A stretch of DNA of 64,000 nt from Amycolatopsis vancoresmycina (GCF_000716785.1 NZ_JNYY01000028.1:1-64000), one strand, 5' to 3'; counted from the stretch's first letter, positions 40,217 to 48,261 are shown. Numbers and translations are program-made. Notes: generated from the sequence alone by a model not told the origin.

Positions 40217-40655
40217 GCTCCTCCGAAAGGTCGCTGAAGTCCGAGGTGTTCCAGCGCTCCGGGCGCATCACGATCGCGATGTTGCTCCCGTGCGTGCCGT
40301 CGGTCGCGTCGGTGTACGCCTCGCTCACTCCCGGTGGCAGGTAGCGCGCGGCCATCTCGTGCCGCTCGGCCTTCGTCATCGGCCACGAATCCACCACCGG
40401 GCCCTCGACCGAGACGTACTTGTAGACGCCGTCCTGCTGCTGGACGCAGAGCGCGAACCGGCCGGCCGCCTCGATCAGCCGGGCCTTGCGCAGCCCGGGT
40501 GACGTCATCACGACGACGTCGCCGCCCGGCTCGTAGCGGTACCAGATCGGCGTGGTCAGCGGCGCCCGGCCGGGCTCGGCCGCGACGCTGAGCACGCCGA
40601 CCTGCGGCGCGGCGAGGAACCGCTCGCGCTCGTCCTTGGTCATCTTGCGGGCCAT
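40203..40655 (-). CDS. pyridoxamine-5'-phosphate-oxidase-like (split-barrel flavin/F420) protein
   Basis: 150 aa, ATG 40655. Split beta-barrel: KDERERFLAAPQVGVLSVAAEPGRAPLTTPIWYRYEPGGDVVVMTS, KARLIEAAGRFALCVQQQDG, YKYVSVEGPVV. The N-terminal pattern is that of PPOX-family proteins that bind FMN or F420. It is divergent from a TetR gene with 88 bp between starts, holding two operator-like repeats, so it is the likely target of that regulator; a role in detoxifying reduction is inference. Confidence 0.88.
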   Translation of the reverse strand: MARKMTKDERERFLAAPQVGVLSVAAEPGRAPLTTPIWYRYEPGGDVVVMTSPGLRKARLIEAAGRFALCVQQQDGVYKYVSVEGPVVDSWPMTKAERHEMAARYLPPGVSEAYTDATDGTHGSNIAIVMRPERWNTSDFSDLSEELTSR

Positions 40656-40665
40656 CTCGGTCTCC

Positions 40666-40689
40666 TTAAAGCCATCTGATTTGCCTTAA
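40666..40689. promoter_or_regulatory. operator-like inverted repeat 1 (PPOX side)
   Basis: TTAAAGCCA and TTTGCCTTAA form an imperfect inverted repeat, 10 bp ahead of the PPOX start. The arms resemble those of the repeat at 40712. Confidence 0.45.
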
Positions 40690-40711
40690 CGATAGCCGGG
40701 GTTGAACTGCA

Positions 40712-40731
40712 AAAGCAAGCGAGTTTGCTTT
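40712..40731. promoter_or_regulatory. operator-like inverted repeat 2 (TetR side)
   Basis: AAAGCAA and TTGCTTT, perfect 7-bp arms around 6 nt, 12 bp ahead of the TetR start. Probably the TetR autoregulatory site. Confidence 0.55.
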
Positions 40732-40743
40732 AGAATGAGATCC

Positions 40744-41283
40744 ATGACCCGACCGGGTGGCCGCAGTGCCCGCGTGCGCGACGCCGTCCACGACGCCGTC
40801 GTGGACCTGCTCGTCATCGGCGAGATCAACGCGGCGATCCCGAAGATCGCCGAGAAGGCGGGCGTGAACCCGACGAGCGTCTACCGGCGCTGGGGCAGCC
40901 GCGAACAGCTGCTGCTCGACGCCGCCGTGACGCGCCTGCGCGCGACGTCGCCGATCCCGGACACCGGCTCGCTGCGCGACGACCTGCTGGGCTGGGCCGA
41001 AGGCGTCGAACGCGCGATGTCCGACCCGCGCGGCCAGATCCTGCTGCGCGCGCTCGTCGCCACCCTGGGGCCGGAGAAGGAGCCGCTCGAACACCTCCGT
41101 GCCCGCGGCGAAGACCTGCAGGCCGCGCTCGACCGGGCCACCGCGCGCGGCGAACCCGCGCCGTCGGTCGACGACGTGCTCGACTTCGTCCTGGCCCCGC
41201 TCTACTTGCGGGTGCTGTTCCGGCGGCCGGTCGAGCCCGGCACCGGGGCCCTCCTCGTCGAGCGGTTGCTCAACTCGCTTTGA
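40744..41283 (+). CDS. TetR-family transcriptional regulator
   Basis: 179 aa, ATG 40744. The N-terminal HTH reads ARVRDAVHDAVVDLLVIG, then IPKIAEKAGVNPTSVYRRWGSREQLLLDAA; the C-terminal ligand domain is of the TetR_C_11/33 type (SDPRGQILLRALVATLG, VDDVLDFVLAPLYLRVLFRRP). It is divergent from the PPOX gene and likely binds the two inverted repeats between them. The 3' end overlaps the convergent permease gene by 14 bp. Confidence 0.9.
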   Translation: MTRPGGRSARVRDAVHDAVVDLLVIGEINAAIPKIAEKAGVNPTSVYRRWGSREQLLLDAAVTRLRATSPIPDTGSLRDDLLGWAEGVERAMSDPRGQILLRALVATLGPEKEPLEHLRARGEDLQAALDRATARGEPAPSVDDVLDFVLAPLYLRVLFRRPVEPGTGALLVERLLNSL

Positions 41284-42583
41284 GCGCGGCTCGCCTGCCG
41301 ACGTGGTTGAACAGCAGGTTCAGCACGAACGCCAGCACCGCCGCCACCGTGATCGAGCTGCCGCAGATCGTCTGCAGCCAGGCCGGGAAGTGCTTGAAGA
41401 AGTCCGGTGCGAACGCCGGCAGCAGCCCGACGCCCAGCGCGACCGCCACGACGAACGTGTTGTGGTTGCCGGAAAACTCGACCGTCCGGAGGTTCTGCGC
41501 GCCGACCGCGGCGACCATCGCGAACATCACCACCGCCACCCCGCCGACCACCGGCTCCGGGATCGCCGCGATGAACGCGCCGACCTTCGGCACCAGCCCC
41601 ATCACGACCAGGATCCCGCCGGTCACCGCGACCACCCAGCGGCTGCGCACGCCGGTCATCCGGACCAGGCCGACGTTCTGGGCGAACGCCGTGTCGGGGA
41701 AGGAGTTCATCACGCCGCCCAGCACCGCCGAGACGCCGTCGGTGGCCAGGCCGCGCGCGAGGTCCGCGTCGGTCGGCGGGCGGCCGGTGATCTCGCCGAC
41801 GGCGATCATGTCCGCCGTCGACTCGGTGAACGTCACCAGCATGACCACGCACATCGACAGGATCGCCGCCACCGGGAACGTCGGTGCGCCGAAGTGGAAC
41901 GGCGACGCCAGCCCGAACCAGCCGGCCGCCCGCAGGCCGTCCCAGTGCACCAGCCCCATCGGGATCGCCACCACCAGCCCGATCGCCAGCGCCAGCAGCG
42001 GCCCGATCTGGTTGGCGAACCCGCGCAGCACCCGGGTGAAGAGCACGAGCAGCGCGAGCACCCCGAACGCCAGCCCGATGTGGGACGGCGCCGCGTAGTC
42101 CGGTGACGTGCTGTCGTGGCCGGCGATCATCGCCGCGCCCGGGCCGAGCAGCGAGACGCCGATGACCAGCAGCAGCGTCCCGGTGACCAGCGGCGGGAAG
42201 AACCGGATCAGCTTCGCGAACGGCCGCGCGATCAGCAGCCCGAACACGCCGGAGGCGAGCATCGCGCCGTAGACCGCGGGCAGGCCGTACTGCGCCGCGA
42301 TCAGGATCATCGGGTTGACGACGGTGAACGTCGCCCCGGCCACCACCGGCAGCCGGATGCCCAGCAGCTTCCCGATCCCGACCGCCTGAATCAGCGTCGC
42401 GATGCCCGCGACCAGCAGATCGGCGTTGACCAGCAGCCCGATCGTCGCCGGGTCGAGCTTCAGCGCGCTGCCGACGATCAGCGGCACCGCCACCGAACCG
42501 GCGTACATGATCGCCATGTGCTGGAGGCCGAGGAGGGCGAGCCGTCCCGCGGGCAGAACCTCGTCGACCGGGTGTTTCGCCAT
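41270..42583 (-). CDS. uracil/xanthine permease (NCS2 family)
   Basis: 437 aa; ATG 42583 has AAGGGG 7 nt upstream. About 14 membrane segments. NCS2 motifs: LLGLQHMAIMYAGSVAVPLIVG in helix 1, PVVAGATFTVVNPMILIA, ESTADMIAVGEITGRPP (the transport-critical Glu/Gly-rich motif), NSFPDTAFAQNVGLVRMTGVRSR and NHNTFVVAVALGVGL. It imports purine or pyrimidine bases or urate with protons; the NCS2-specific Q-H motif fits xanthine/uric acid or uracil transport. Divergent from the MetE-like operon. Confidence 0.92.
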   Translation of the reverse strand: MAKHPVDEVLPAGRLALLGLQHMAIMYAGSVAVPLIVGSALKLDPATIGLLVNADLLVAGIATLIQAVGIGKLLGIRLPVVAGATFTVVNPMILIAAQYGLPAVYGAMLASGVFGLLIARPFAKLIRFFPPLVTGTLLLVIGVSLLGPGAAMIAGHDSTSPDYAAPSHIGLAFGVLALLVLFTRVLRGFANQIGPLLALAIGLVVAIPMGLVHWDGLRAAGWFGLASPFHFGAPTFPVAAILSMCVVMLVTFTESTADMIAVGEITGRPPTDADLARGLATDGVSAVLGGVMNSFPDTAFAQNVGLVRMTGVRSRWVVAVTGGILVVMGLVPKVGAFIAAIPEPVVGGVAVVMFAMVAAVGAQNLRTVEFSGNHNTFVVAVALGVGLLPAFAPDFFKHFPAWLQTICGSSITVAAVLAFVLNLLFNHVGRRAALKAS

Positions 42584-42701
42584 GATCACGCCCCTTTCCC
42601 GGGCACAGCCAACGCGGTGCCGGTGACGGTGGCAAGTCCCGGGCGTGATGATCATGTTTCAGGGGGCGGCGCAACGGCTCGGAATGTGTGACCATCGGTG
42701 C

Positions 42702-43841
42702 ATGACTTCGGGTGGCATTTCCCAGGTGGGCCCGCCGTTTCGCGCCGATCACGTGGGGAGCCTGCTGCGGCCCCCGGTGCTGCGCGACGCGCGGCGGCGG
42801 CACGAAAGCGGTGAGATCGGCGCGGAGCAGCTCCGCGCGGTCGAGGACGACGCGATCCGCGACGTGATCAAGATGCAGAAGGCGGCCGGGCTGAGCTCGG
42901 CGACCGACGGCGAGTTCCGGCGCGGCTCGTGGCACATGGACTTCATCTACGCGCTCGGCGGCGTCTCGAAGAGCGACCAGCGGCTGCACGTCAAGTTCCA
43001 CAACCTGGCGGGCGACCTCGAGTTCAGCCCGCCGGGCCTGCAGGTCGACGGCAAGGTGCGGCTCGACGAGCCGATCTTCGCCGACCACTTCCGGTTCCTG
43101 CAGTCCCATGTGGACCCGGGCGTGACGCCGAAGCTGACCATCCCGTCGCCGAGCATGGTCTACTACCGCGGCGGCCGGGCGGCGGTCAGCGAGAGCGTCT
43201 ACCCGGACCTCGAGGAGTTCTTCGCCGACCTCAGCGCGGCCTACAAGCAGCAGGTCGACGCCGTGCACGGCCTCGGCTGCCGGTACCTGCAGCTCGACGA
43301 CACGAGCCTCGCCTACCTCAACGACCCGGCGCAGCGGGAGCTCGTCGCGCGGATGGGCGGCGACCCGGACACCCAGCACCTGCGCAACATCGCGACGATG
43401 AACGCGGCCCTCGAAGGCCGTCCCGGCGACCTCACCGTGACGACGCACCTGTGCCGCGGCAACTTCCGCTCGTCGTGGGCCGCGGAGGGCAGCTACGAGT
43501 TCGTCGCCGAGGCGCTGTTCGGCGAGCTCGCCGTCGACGGGTTCTTCCTGGAGTACGACGACGAACGCTCCGGCGGCTTCGAGCCCCTGCGGTTCGTGCC
43601 GAAGGACAAGAAGGTGGTGCTCGGCCTGGTCACCACCAAGCGGCCGGAGCTGGAGGACCCGGACGTCCTGGTGCGGCGGATCGAGGAAGCCTCGCAGTAC
43701 GTCGACATCGACCGGCTCTGCCTGTCGCCGCAGTGCGGCTTCTCCTCGACGGAGGAGGGCAACGATCTGACCGCGGACGACCAGCTGCGCAAGCTGGAAC
43801 TGATCGTCGCGACGGCCGACCGCGTCTGGGGCGGCAAGTGA
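42702..43841 (+). CDS. cobalamin-independent methionine synthase (MetE C-terminal domain)-like methyltransferase
   Basis: 379 aa from ATG 42702. Short MetE-like protein holding only the C-terminal catalytic barrel: FRADHVGSLLRPPVL, TDGEFRRGSWHMDF, HGLGCRYLQLDDTSLAYL, THLCRGNFRS (zinc His/Cys), VDGFFLEYDDERSG and CLSPQCGFSSTEEGN (zinc Cys). Full MetE is about 750 aa. Such stand-alone proteins transfer methyl groups between thiols or from methylated donors and are often catabolic. Its stop overlaps the NIPSNAP start (GTGA). Confidence 0.85.
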   Translation: MTSGGISQVGPPFRADHVGSLLRPPVLRDARRRHESGEIGAEQLRAVEDDAIRDVIKMQKAAGLSSATDGEFRRGSWHMDFIYALGGVSKSDQRLHVKFHNLAGDLEFSPPGLQVDGKVRLDEPIFADHFRFLQSHVDPGVTPKLTIPSPSMVYYRGGRAAVSESVYPDLEEFFADLSAAYKQQVDAVHGLGCRYLQLDDTSLAYLNDPAQRELVARMGGDPDTQHLRNIATMNAALEGRPGDLTVTTHLCRGNFRSSWAAEGSYEFVAEALFGELAVDGFFLEYDDERSGGFEPLRFVPKDKKVVLGLVTTKRPELEDPDVLVRRIEEASQYVDIDRLCLSPQCGFSSTEEGNDLTADDQLRKLELIVATADRVWGGK

Positions 43842-44158
43842 TCACCTGCGTCGTCGACTACGTCATCGACCCCGCGAAACTCCCCGACTTCGAACGCTTC
43901 GCGGCCGCGTGGATGCGGTTGGTACAGCGCGAAGGCGGCATCCACCACGGCTACTTCCTGCCGGCGGAGGGGGCGAGCGACGAAGCCCGGGCGCTGTTCA
44001 GCTTCGAGAGCCTCGCCGCGTACGAGCGCTACCGGACGCTGTTCGGCGTCGACCCGGACTTCATCGACGCGGACAAGATCCGCGAGGAGAGCGGGTGCGT
44101 GGTGCGGTACCGGCGGACGTTCATGCGGCCGCTGCTGCCGGACGACGAAGAAAGGTGA
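43838..44158 (+). CDS. NIPSNAP-family protein
   Basis: 106 aa; GTG 43838 overlaps the upstream stop. Dimeric alpha/beta-barrel-type small protein: MITCVVDYVIDPAKLPDFERFAAAW, then GGIHHGYFLPAEGASDEARALFSFESLAAYERYRTLFG. NIPSNAP proteins often accompany catabolic oxidoreductases or methyltransferases in bacteria; no reaction is established. Its stop overlaps the start of the IclR gene, so the three genes form a tightly coupled unit. Confidence 0.85.
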   Translation: MITCVVDYVIDPAKLPDFERFAAAWMRLVQREGGIHHGYFLPAEGASDEARALFSFESLAAYERYRTLFGVDPDFIDADKIREESGCVVRYRRTFMRPLLPDDEER

Positions 44159-44931
44159 GACACAGCGCGCAGCGGCCGCCCTCGGTGGTGGATCGCGTCC
44201 TCGACCTGCTGGGCGCCTTCACCGCCGAGCGGCCGCGGCTGACGCTGTCGGAGCTCAGCCGCCGTGCTGGGCTGCCGCTGTCCACCACGCACCGGCTGGC
44301 CGGCGAGCTCACCCGGCGTGGCGCGCTCCTGCGTGACGAATCCGGCGGCTACCGCGTCGGGCTGTGGCTGTGGGAAGTCGCCTCCCTCGCGCCGCACGGC
44401 GCCGAACTGCGGGAAAGCGCGATGCCGTTCCTCGAGGACCTCTACGAAGCCACGCACCAGAACGTGCAGCTCGCCGTGCTCGACGGGGCCGAGGTCGTCT
44501 TCGTCGAGCGGATCTCCGGCCGCGGCGCGGTCAACGTCCTGACCCGCGTCGGCGGCCGGCTGCCCGCGCACGCCACCGGCGTCGGGCAGGTGCTGCTCGC
44601 GCACGCCCCGGCCGAGGTGCAGGAGGAGGTGCTGGCCGGGCCGCTGAAGACGTTCACGCCGAAGACGATCAGCGTGCCCGCGCAGCTGCGGCGGGTGCTC
44701 GCGGACGTCCGCCGCGACGGGTACGCGATCAGCGACGGCCAGGTCGAGCTGATCGCGCTCTCGGTCGCCGCGCCGGTTCACGACGCCACCGACGAGGTCG
44801 TGGCGGCCATCTCGGTGGTCGTCCCGGCCGAAGGGACGGACCCTCGGACGCTGGTCCCGGCGGTGCGCGCCGCGGCCCGCGGCATCTCGCGGGTGCTGGG
44901 CGCGCCCCGGCCCCGCGGTCGTGAGTGGTAA
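44155..44931 (+). CDS. IclR-family transcriptional regulator
   Basis: 258 aa; GTG 44155 overlaps the NIPSNAP stop. N-terminal winged helix (SVVDRVLDLLGAFTAERPRLTLSELSRRAGLPLSTTHRLAGELTRRGALL) and a GAF-like effector domain (HQNVQLAVLDGAEVVFVERISG, PAHATGVGQVLLAH, GYAISDGQVELIALSVAAPV). IclR regulators of the PcaR/PobR type control aromatic catabolism, which fits pobA 2 kb downstream; it may also control its own operon. The final codons and the TAA stop lie inside palindrome copy 2, so the C-terminus GREW comes from the repeat. Confidence 0.9.
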   Translation: MRHSAQRPPSVVDRVLDLLGAFTAERPRLTLSELSRRAGLPLSTTHRLAGELTRRGALLRDESGGYRVGLWLWEVASLAPHGAELRESAMPFLEDLYEATHQNVQLAVLDGAEVVFVERISGRGAVNVLTRVGGRLPAHATGVGQVLLAHAPAEVQEEVLAGPLKTFTPKTISVPAQLRRVLADVRRDGYAISDGQVELIALSVAAPVHDATDEVVAAISVVVPAEGTDPRTLVPAVRAAARGISRVLGAPRPRGREW

Positions 44932-44963
44932 GGCGGGTTAGAACCCGTCTTACCACTCACGAC
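44918..44963. repeat. 46-nt palindromic repeat, copy 2
   Basis: Same arms as copies 1 and 3 (GTCGTGAGTGG, CCACTCACGAC) and loop TTAGAA. Internal changes (CCCG for CTCG, TCTTA for CCTTG) retain most pairing. It supplies the last four sense codons and the TAA of the IclR gene. Confidence 0.85.
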
Positions 44964-45034
44964 CGGTTGCTCGACGAGGCCGGGCGGGTGTGGTCGGATG
45001 GCGGTGGAAGAGCCGGATCGGGTGAGGAGCAGGA

Positions 45035-46249
45035 ATGACCACCGTTCTCGTCGTCGGTGCTGGTCAGAGTGGGTTCCAGGCCGTGGCTTCGCTGCGGGAC
45101 CGGGGCTTCGCCGGCCGGGTCGTGCTGGTCGGGGACGAGCCGGGCGTGCCGTACCAGCGGCCGCCGCTGTCCAAGGCGTACCTGGCCGGCACCGCCGGAC
45201 TCGAACAACTCCACCTGCGCGGCGAGGACTTCTTCGCCGAGAAGGACATCGAGCTCGTCGCCGGCCGCGCCGCGAAGATCGACCGCACGGCCGCGAAGGT
45301 GCAGCTCGAAGACGGCCGCGAGCTGGACTACGACTACCTCGTCCTGGCCACCGGCGCCCGCAACCGGACGCTGCCGGTACCGGGTGCGGACCTGCCGGGC
45401 GTGCTGACCCTGCGGACGCGCGACGACGCCGACCGGCTCCGGGCATCCCTCGAGCAGGCCGGGAACGTCGTCGTGGCCGGCGGCGGGTTCATCGGGCTGG
45501 AGTTCGCCTCGCACGCCGGCCGCCCGGTGACGGTCGTCGAGGCCCAGGACCGCCTGCTCAACCGCGTGGCGACGCCGGAGATCTCCGCGTACTTCGCCGA
45601 CCTGCACCGCAACGCCGGGCACACCGTGCTGCTCGGCCAGGGCGTCGCGGCGATGCACGGCGACGAGCGGGTCCGCGAGGTCGAGCTGGCCGACGGCACC
45701 CGGCTGCCCGCCGACCTGGTCGTCGTCGCCGTCGGCGTGGTGCCCGAGACGTCGCTCGCCGAGGCCGCCGGGCTGCCGGTGCGCAACGGCGTCGTCGTGG
45801 ACGCGCACCTGCGCACGGCGGACGAAAAGATCTTCGCCATCGGCGACTGCGCCAACTTCCCGTGCGTGCAGGCGGGCGCCGAGACGCGGCTGGAGTCCGT
45901 GCAGAACGCCGTCGACCAGGCCCGCTGCGTGGCCGCTGCGATCACCGGCACGGAAGAGCCGTACGCCAGCCTGCCGTGGTTCTGGACCGACCAGGCGGGC
46001 GCGAAACTGCAGATCGCCGGGATCCTCTCGGGCGCCGACCGGACGGTGGTCGCGGGCGACCAGGCGGCGGGCAAGTTCTCCGTGCTGTCCTTCCGCGACG
46101 ATGTCCTCATCGCCGTCGAATCGGTCAACCGCCCGGCCGACCACATCGCCGCGCGCCGCCTGTTCACGGCCGAGCCGAAGCCCGCGTACGCCGACCTCGA
46201 AGCCAGCGCCTTCGACCTCAAGGCGCACCTGAAGTCGCGAGCGGCGTGA
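45035..46249 (+). CDS. FAD-dependent ferredoxin-reductase-type oxidoreductase
   Basis: 404 aa; ATG 45035 behind GAGGAGCAGGA. Two dinucleotide folds: VLVVGAGQSGFQAV (FAD, residues 4-17) and VVVAGGGFIGLEFASHAG (NAD(P)H), then IFAIGDCANFP (second FAD motif) and a C-terminal reductase domain (PWFWTDQAGAKLQIAG). It resembles the reductase components of Rieske-type and P450 oxygenases (rubredoxin/putidaredoxin reductase family). No ferredoxin or oxygenase gene is adjacent. It overlaps pobA by one base (TGATG), so the two are co-translated. Confidence 0.9.
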   Translation: MTTVLVVGAGQSGFQAVASLRDRGFAGRVVLVGDEPGVPYQRPPLSKAYLAGTAGLEQLHLRGEDFFAEKDIELVAGRAAKIDRTAAKVQLEDGRELDYDYLVLATGARNRTLPVPGADLPGVLTLRTRDDADRLRASLEQAGNVVVAGGGFIGLEFASHAGRPVTVVEAQDRLLNRVATPEISAYFADLHRNAGHTVLLGQGVAAMHGDERVREVELADGTRLPADLVVVAVGVVPETSLAEAAGLPVRNGVVVDAHLRTADEKIFAIGDCANFPCVQAGAETRLESVQNAVDQARCVAAAITGTEEPYASLPWFWTDQAGAKLQIAGILSGADRTVVAGDQAAGKFSVLSFRDDVLIAVESVNRPADHIAARRLFTAEPKPAYADLEASAFDLKAHLKSRAA

Positions 46250-47418
46250 TGCGCACGCAGGTCGCGGTGATCGGCGCCGGCCCGGCCGGGCTGCTGCTGT
46301 CGTTCCTGCTGCACCGGGCCGGGATCGACTGCGTGGTGCTGGAGGCCCGCGACCGCGGGTACGTCCGGCAGCGGGTGCGGGCCGGCGTGTGCGAGCAGCC
46401 GACCGTCGAGCTCCTGACGTCGCTGGGCCTCGGCGAGCGGCTGGCGGCCGAGGGCATGCCGCACGAGGGCCTGTCGCTGCGGTTCGACCGCGCCGACCAC
46501 CGGATCGCGCTCACCGAGCTGACCGGGAAGGCGATCACCGTCTACGGGCAGCAGGAGATCGTCAAGGACCTCATCGACGCGCACGAGGCCCGCGGGTACC
46601 CGATCTCCTTCGAGGTCTCGGACGTCTCACTATCCGATGTGGACAGTGAACGGCCGAAGGTGACCTACGTCGACAGCGAAGGCAACGCGCAGGTCATCGA
46701 GTGCGACGCCGTCGCGGGCTGCGACGGCTTCCACGGGATCTGCCGTCCGTCCATTTCGGACAAGCTGACGGTGTACGAGCGCGAGTACCCGTTCGCCTGG
46801 CTCGGCGTGCTGGCGCGCACACCGCCGTCGCACCACGAGCTCATCTACACCTGCCACGAGCGCGGGTTCGCGCTGCACAGCATGCGCACGCCGGAGATCA
46901 CCCGGCTCTACCTCCAGGTCGATCCGCACGACGACGTGGCGAACTGGTCCGACGACCGGGTCTGGGCGGAGCTGACCGCGCGGCTCGAGGTCGACGGCGG
47001 CTTCACGCTCCGGGAAGGCCCGATCCTCGACAAGGGGATCACGCCGATGCGCAGCTTCGTCGCCGAGCCGCTGCGCCACGGCCGGCTGTTCCTGGCCGGC
47101 GACGCCGCGCACATCGTCCCGCCGACCGGCGCGAAGGGCATGAACCTGGCCATCGCCGACGTCCGGGTGCTGGCACGGGCCCTGGAAGCGCTGCTGCGCG
47201 GCGACGAATCGCTCGCTGCGTCCTATTCGGACACCTGCTTGCGCCGCGTGTGGCGGGCGGAGCACTTCTCCTGGTTCATGACGACGATGCTGCACACCGA
47301 CCCGCACGCGGACGGCTTCGCGCGGCAGCTGCAGCTGTCGCAACTGCGCTACACGACGTCGTCGCGCGCGGCGGCGACCAGCCTCGCCGAGAACTACGTC
47401 GGGCTGCCGTTCGCCTGA
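46249..47418 (+). CDS. pobA: 4-hydroxybenzoate 3-monooxygenase
   Basis: 389 aa, start ATG 46249 overlapping the upstream stop. Group A flavoprotein hydroxylase: GAGPAGLLLSFLLHRAGIDCVVLEARDR (FAD), VRQRVRAGVCEQPTVELL, the DG motif CDAVAGCDGFHGICRPSI, and GDAAHIVPPTGAKGMNLAIAD. The length equals that of PobA (about 394). It hydroxylates 4-hydroxybenzoate to protocatechuate, which would be degraded through the pathway containing pcaB. Co-expression with a reductase-type flavoprotein is unusual, since PobA needs none. The nearby IclR gene is a candidate regulator. Confidence 0.93.
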   Translation: MRTQVAVIGAGPAGLLLSFLLHRAGIDCVVLEARDRGYVRQRVRAGVCEQPTVELLTSLGLGERLAAEGMPHEGLSLRFDRADHRIALTELTGKAITVYGQQEIVKDLIDAHEARGYPISFEVSDVSLSDVDSERPKVTYVDSEGNAQVIECDAVAGCDGFHGICRPSISDKLTVYEREYPFAWLGVLARTPPSHHELIYTCHERGFALHSMRTPEITRLYLQVDPHDDVANWSDDRVWAELTARLEVDGGFTLREGPILDKGITPMRSFVAEPLRHGRLFLAGDAAHIVPPTGAKGMNLAIADVRVLARALEALLRGDESLAASYSDTCLRRVWRAEHFSWFMTTMLHTDPHADGFARQLQLSQLRYTTSSRAAATSLAENYVGLPFA

Positions 47419-47422
47419 GATC

Positions 47423-47439
47423 GTCAACGCAAGGTTGAC
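47423..47439. promoter_or_regulatory. operator 1 of the HTH/Clp-N gene
   Basis: GTCAAC, GCAAG, GTTGAC: a perfect 6-5-6 inverted repeat. It overlaps the -35 hexamer TTGACG (47435-47440). Confidence 0.7.
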
Positions 47440-47467
47440 GCGGGCCGGGCGTCAACCTAAAGTTGAC
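47435..47467 (+). promoter_or_regulatory. promoter and operator 2 of the HTH/Clp-N gene
   Basis: The -35 TTGACG (47435-47440) and -10 TAAAGT (47458-47463) are separated by 17 nt, so transcription should begin at about 47470, on or next to ATG 47471: a leaderless mRNA. A second perfect operator, GTCAAC-CTAAA-GTTGAC (47451-47467), covers the -10. Operator centres are 28 bp apart. Confidence 0.7.
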
Positions 47468-47470
47468 GGT

Positions 47471-48208
47471 ATGACCCTTCCGTTCAACGTGAAGCTCGAC
47501 GACCTCATCACCGCCATCAAGAGCAACCACGAGAAGGACGCCCTCGCCCAGCTGACCGACGCGGTCTACCTCGGCCAGCACCTCGGCGAGGTGGCCGACC
47601 ACCTGATCGGCCACTTCGTCGACCAGGCCCGGCGGTCCGGAGCCTCCTGGACCGACATCGGCGCCAGCATGGGCGTCACGAAACAGGCCGCCCAGAAGCG
47701 GTTCGTGCCGAAGGTCGACCCCGGCGGCGACCCGAGCGGGACGATCGAACGCGTCTACGGCCGCTACACCGACCGGGCCCGCCACGTCATCGTCGAAACG
47801 CAGAAAGCCGCCGTCGACCACGCCAGCCCGGCGATCGACACCGTGCACCTCGTGCTGGGCCTGCTGACCGAACCGGCGGCCCTGGCGGCCGGGGCGATCC
47901 TGGCCCAGGGCGTCCAGCTGGACGCCGTCCGCGAAGCCGCCGAAGCGCGGCTGCCCGAGCCGGTGGACCCGGTGCCGAGCGTGGTCCCGTTCACCCCGGC
48001 CGCCAAGAAGACCCTCGAGCTGACCATGCGCGAAGGCCTGCGGCTCGGGCACAACTACATCGGCACCGAGCACCTGCTGCTGGCGCTGCTGGAACAGGGC
48101 GAAGGTGCCGGTTTCGAGGTGCTCGACGGCCTGGGCATCAAGAAGGACAAGGCCGAGGCGAAGATCCTGGAGGTGTCGGCGGAGATCCTCGCCGCCCGCG
48201 GGCAGTGA
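47471..48208 (+). CDS. HTH plus Clp N-terminal (Clp-R) domain protein
   Basis: 245 aa, ATG 47471, no ribosome site because the mRNA is probably leaderless. The N-terminal region (residues 1-80) carries an HTH-like SGASWTDIGASMGVTKQAAQKRF. Residues about 95-243 hold two Clp-R repeats (TDRARHVIVETQKAAVDHASPAIDTVHLVLGLL and LGHNYIGTEHLLLALLEQGEG), the substrate- and adaptor-binding module of ClpC/ClpA, without any AAA+ ATPase. It may be a repressor whose stability or activity is set by the Clp machinery or by phospho-Arg/misfolded protein binding. The twin operators suggest autoregulation. Confidence 0.88.
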   Translation: MTLPFNVKLDDLITAIKSNHEKDALAQLTDAVYLGQHLGEVADHLIGHFVDQARRSGASWTDIGASMGVTKQAAQKRFVPKVDPGGDPSGTIERVYGRYTDRARHVIVETQKAAVDHASPAIDTVHLVLGLLTEPAALAAGAILAQGVQLDAVREAAEARLPEPVDPVPSVVPFTPAAKKTLELTMREGLRLGHNYIGTEHLLLALLEQGEGAGFEVLDGLGIKKDKAEAKILEVSAEILAARGQ

Positions 48209-48261
48209 GACTCCTGCTCGGGGCCGCGCTGCTCGCGCTGATCCTGGTGACGCTGCTCTGA
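48205..48261 (+). CDS. possible 18-aa hydrophobic peptide
   Basis: GTG 48205 overlaps the Clp-N gene stop (GTGA). The product MRLLLGAALLALILVTLL is a single hydrophobic segment ending at TGA 48259, inside the 5' arm of the terminator. Coupling to the upstream gene and the clean membrane-like composition support it, but chance cannot be excluded at this length. Confidence 0.25.
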   Translation: MRLLLGAALLALILVTLL

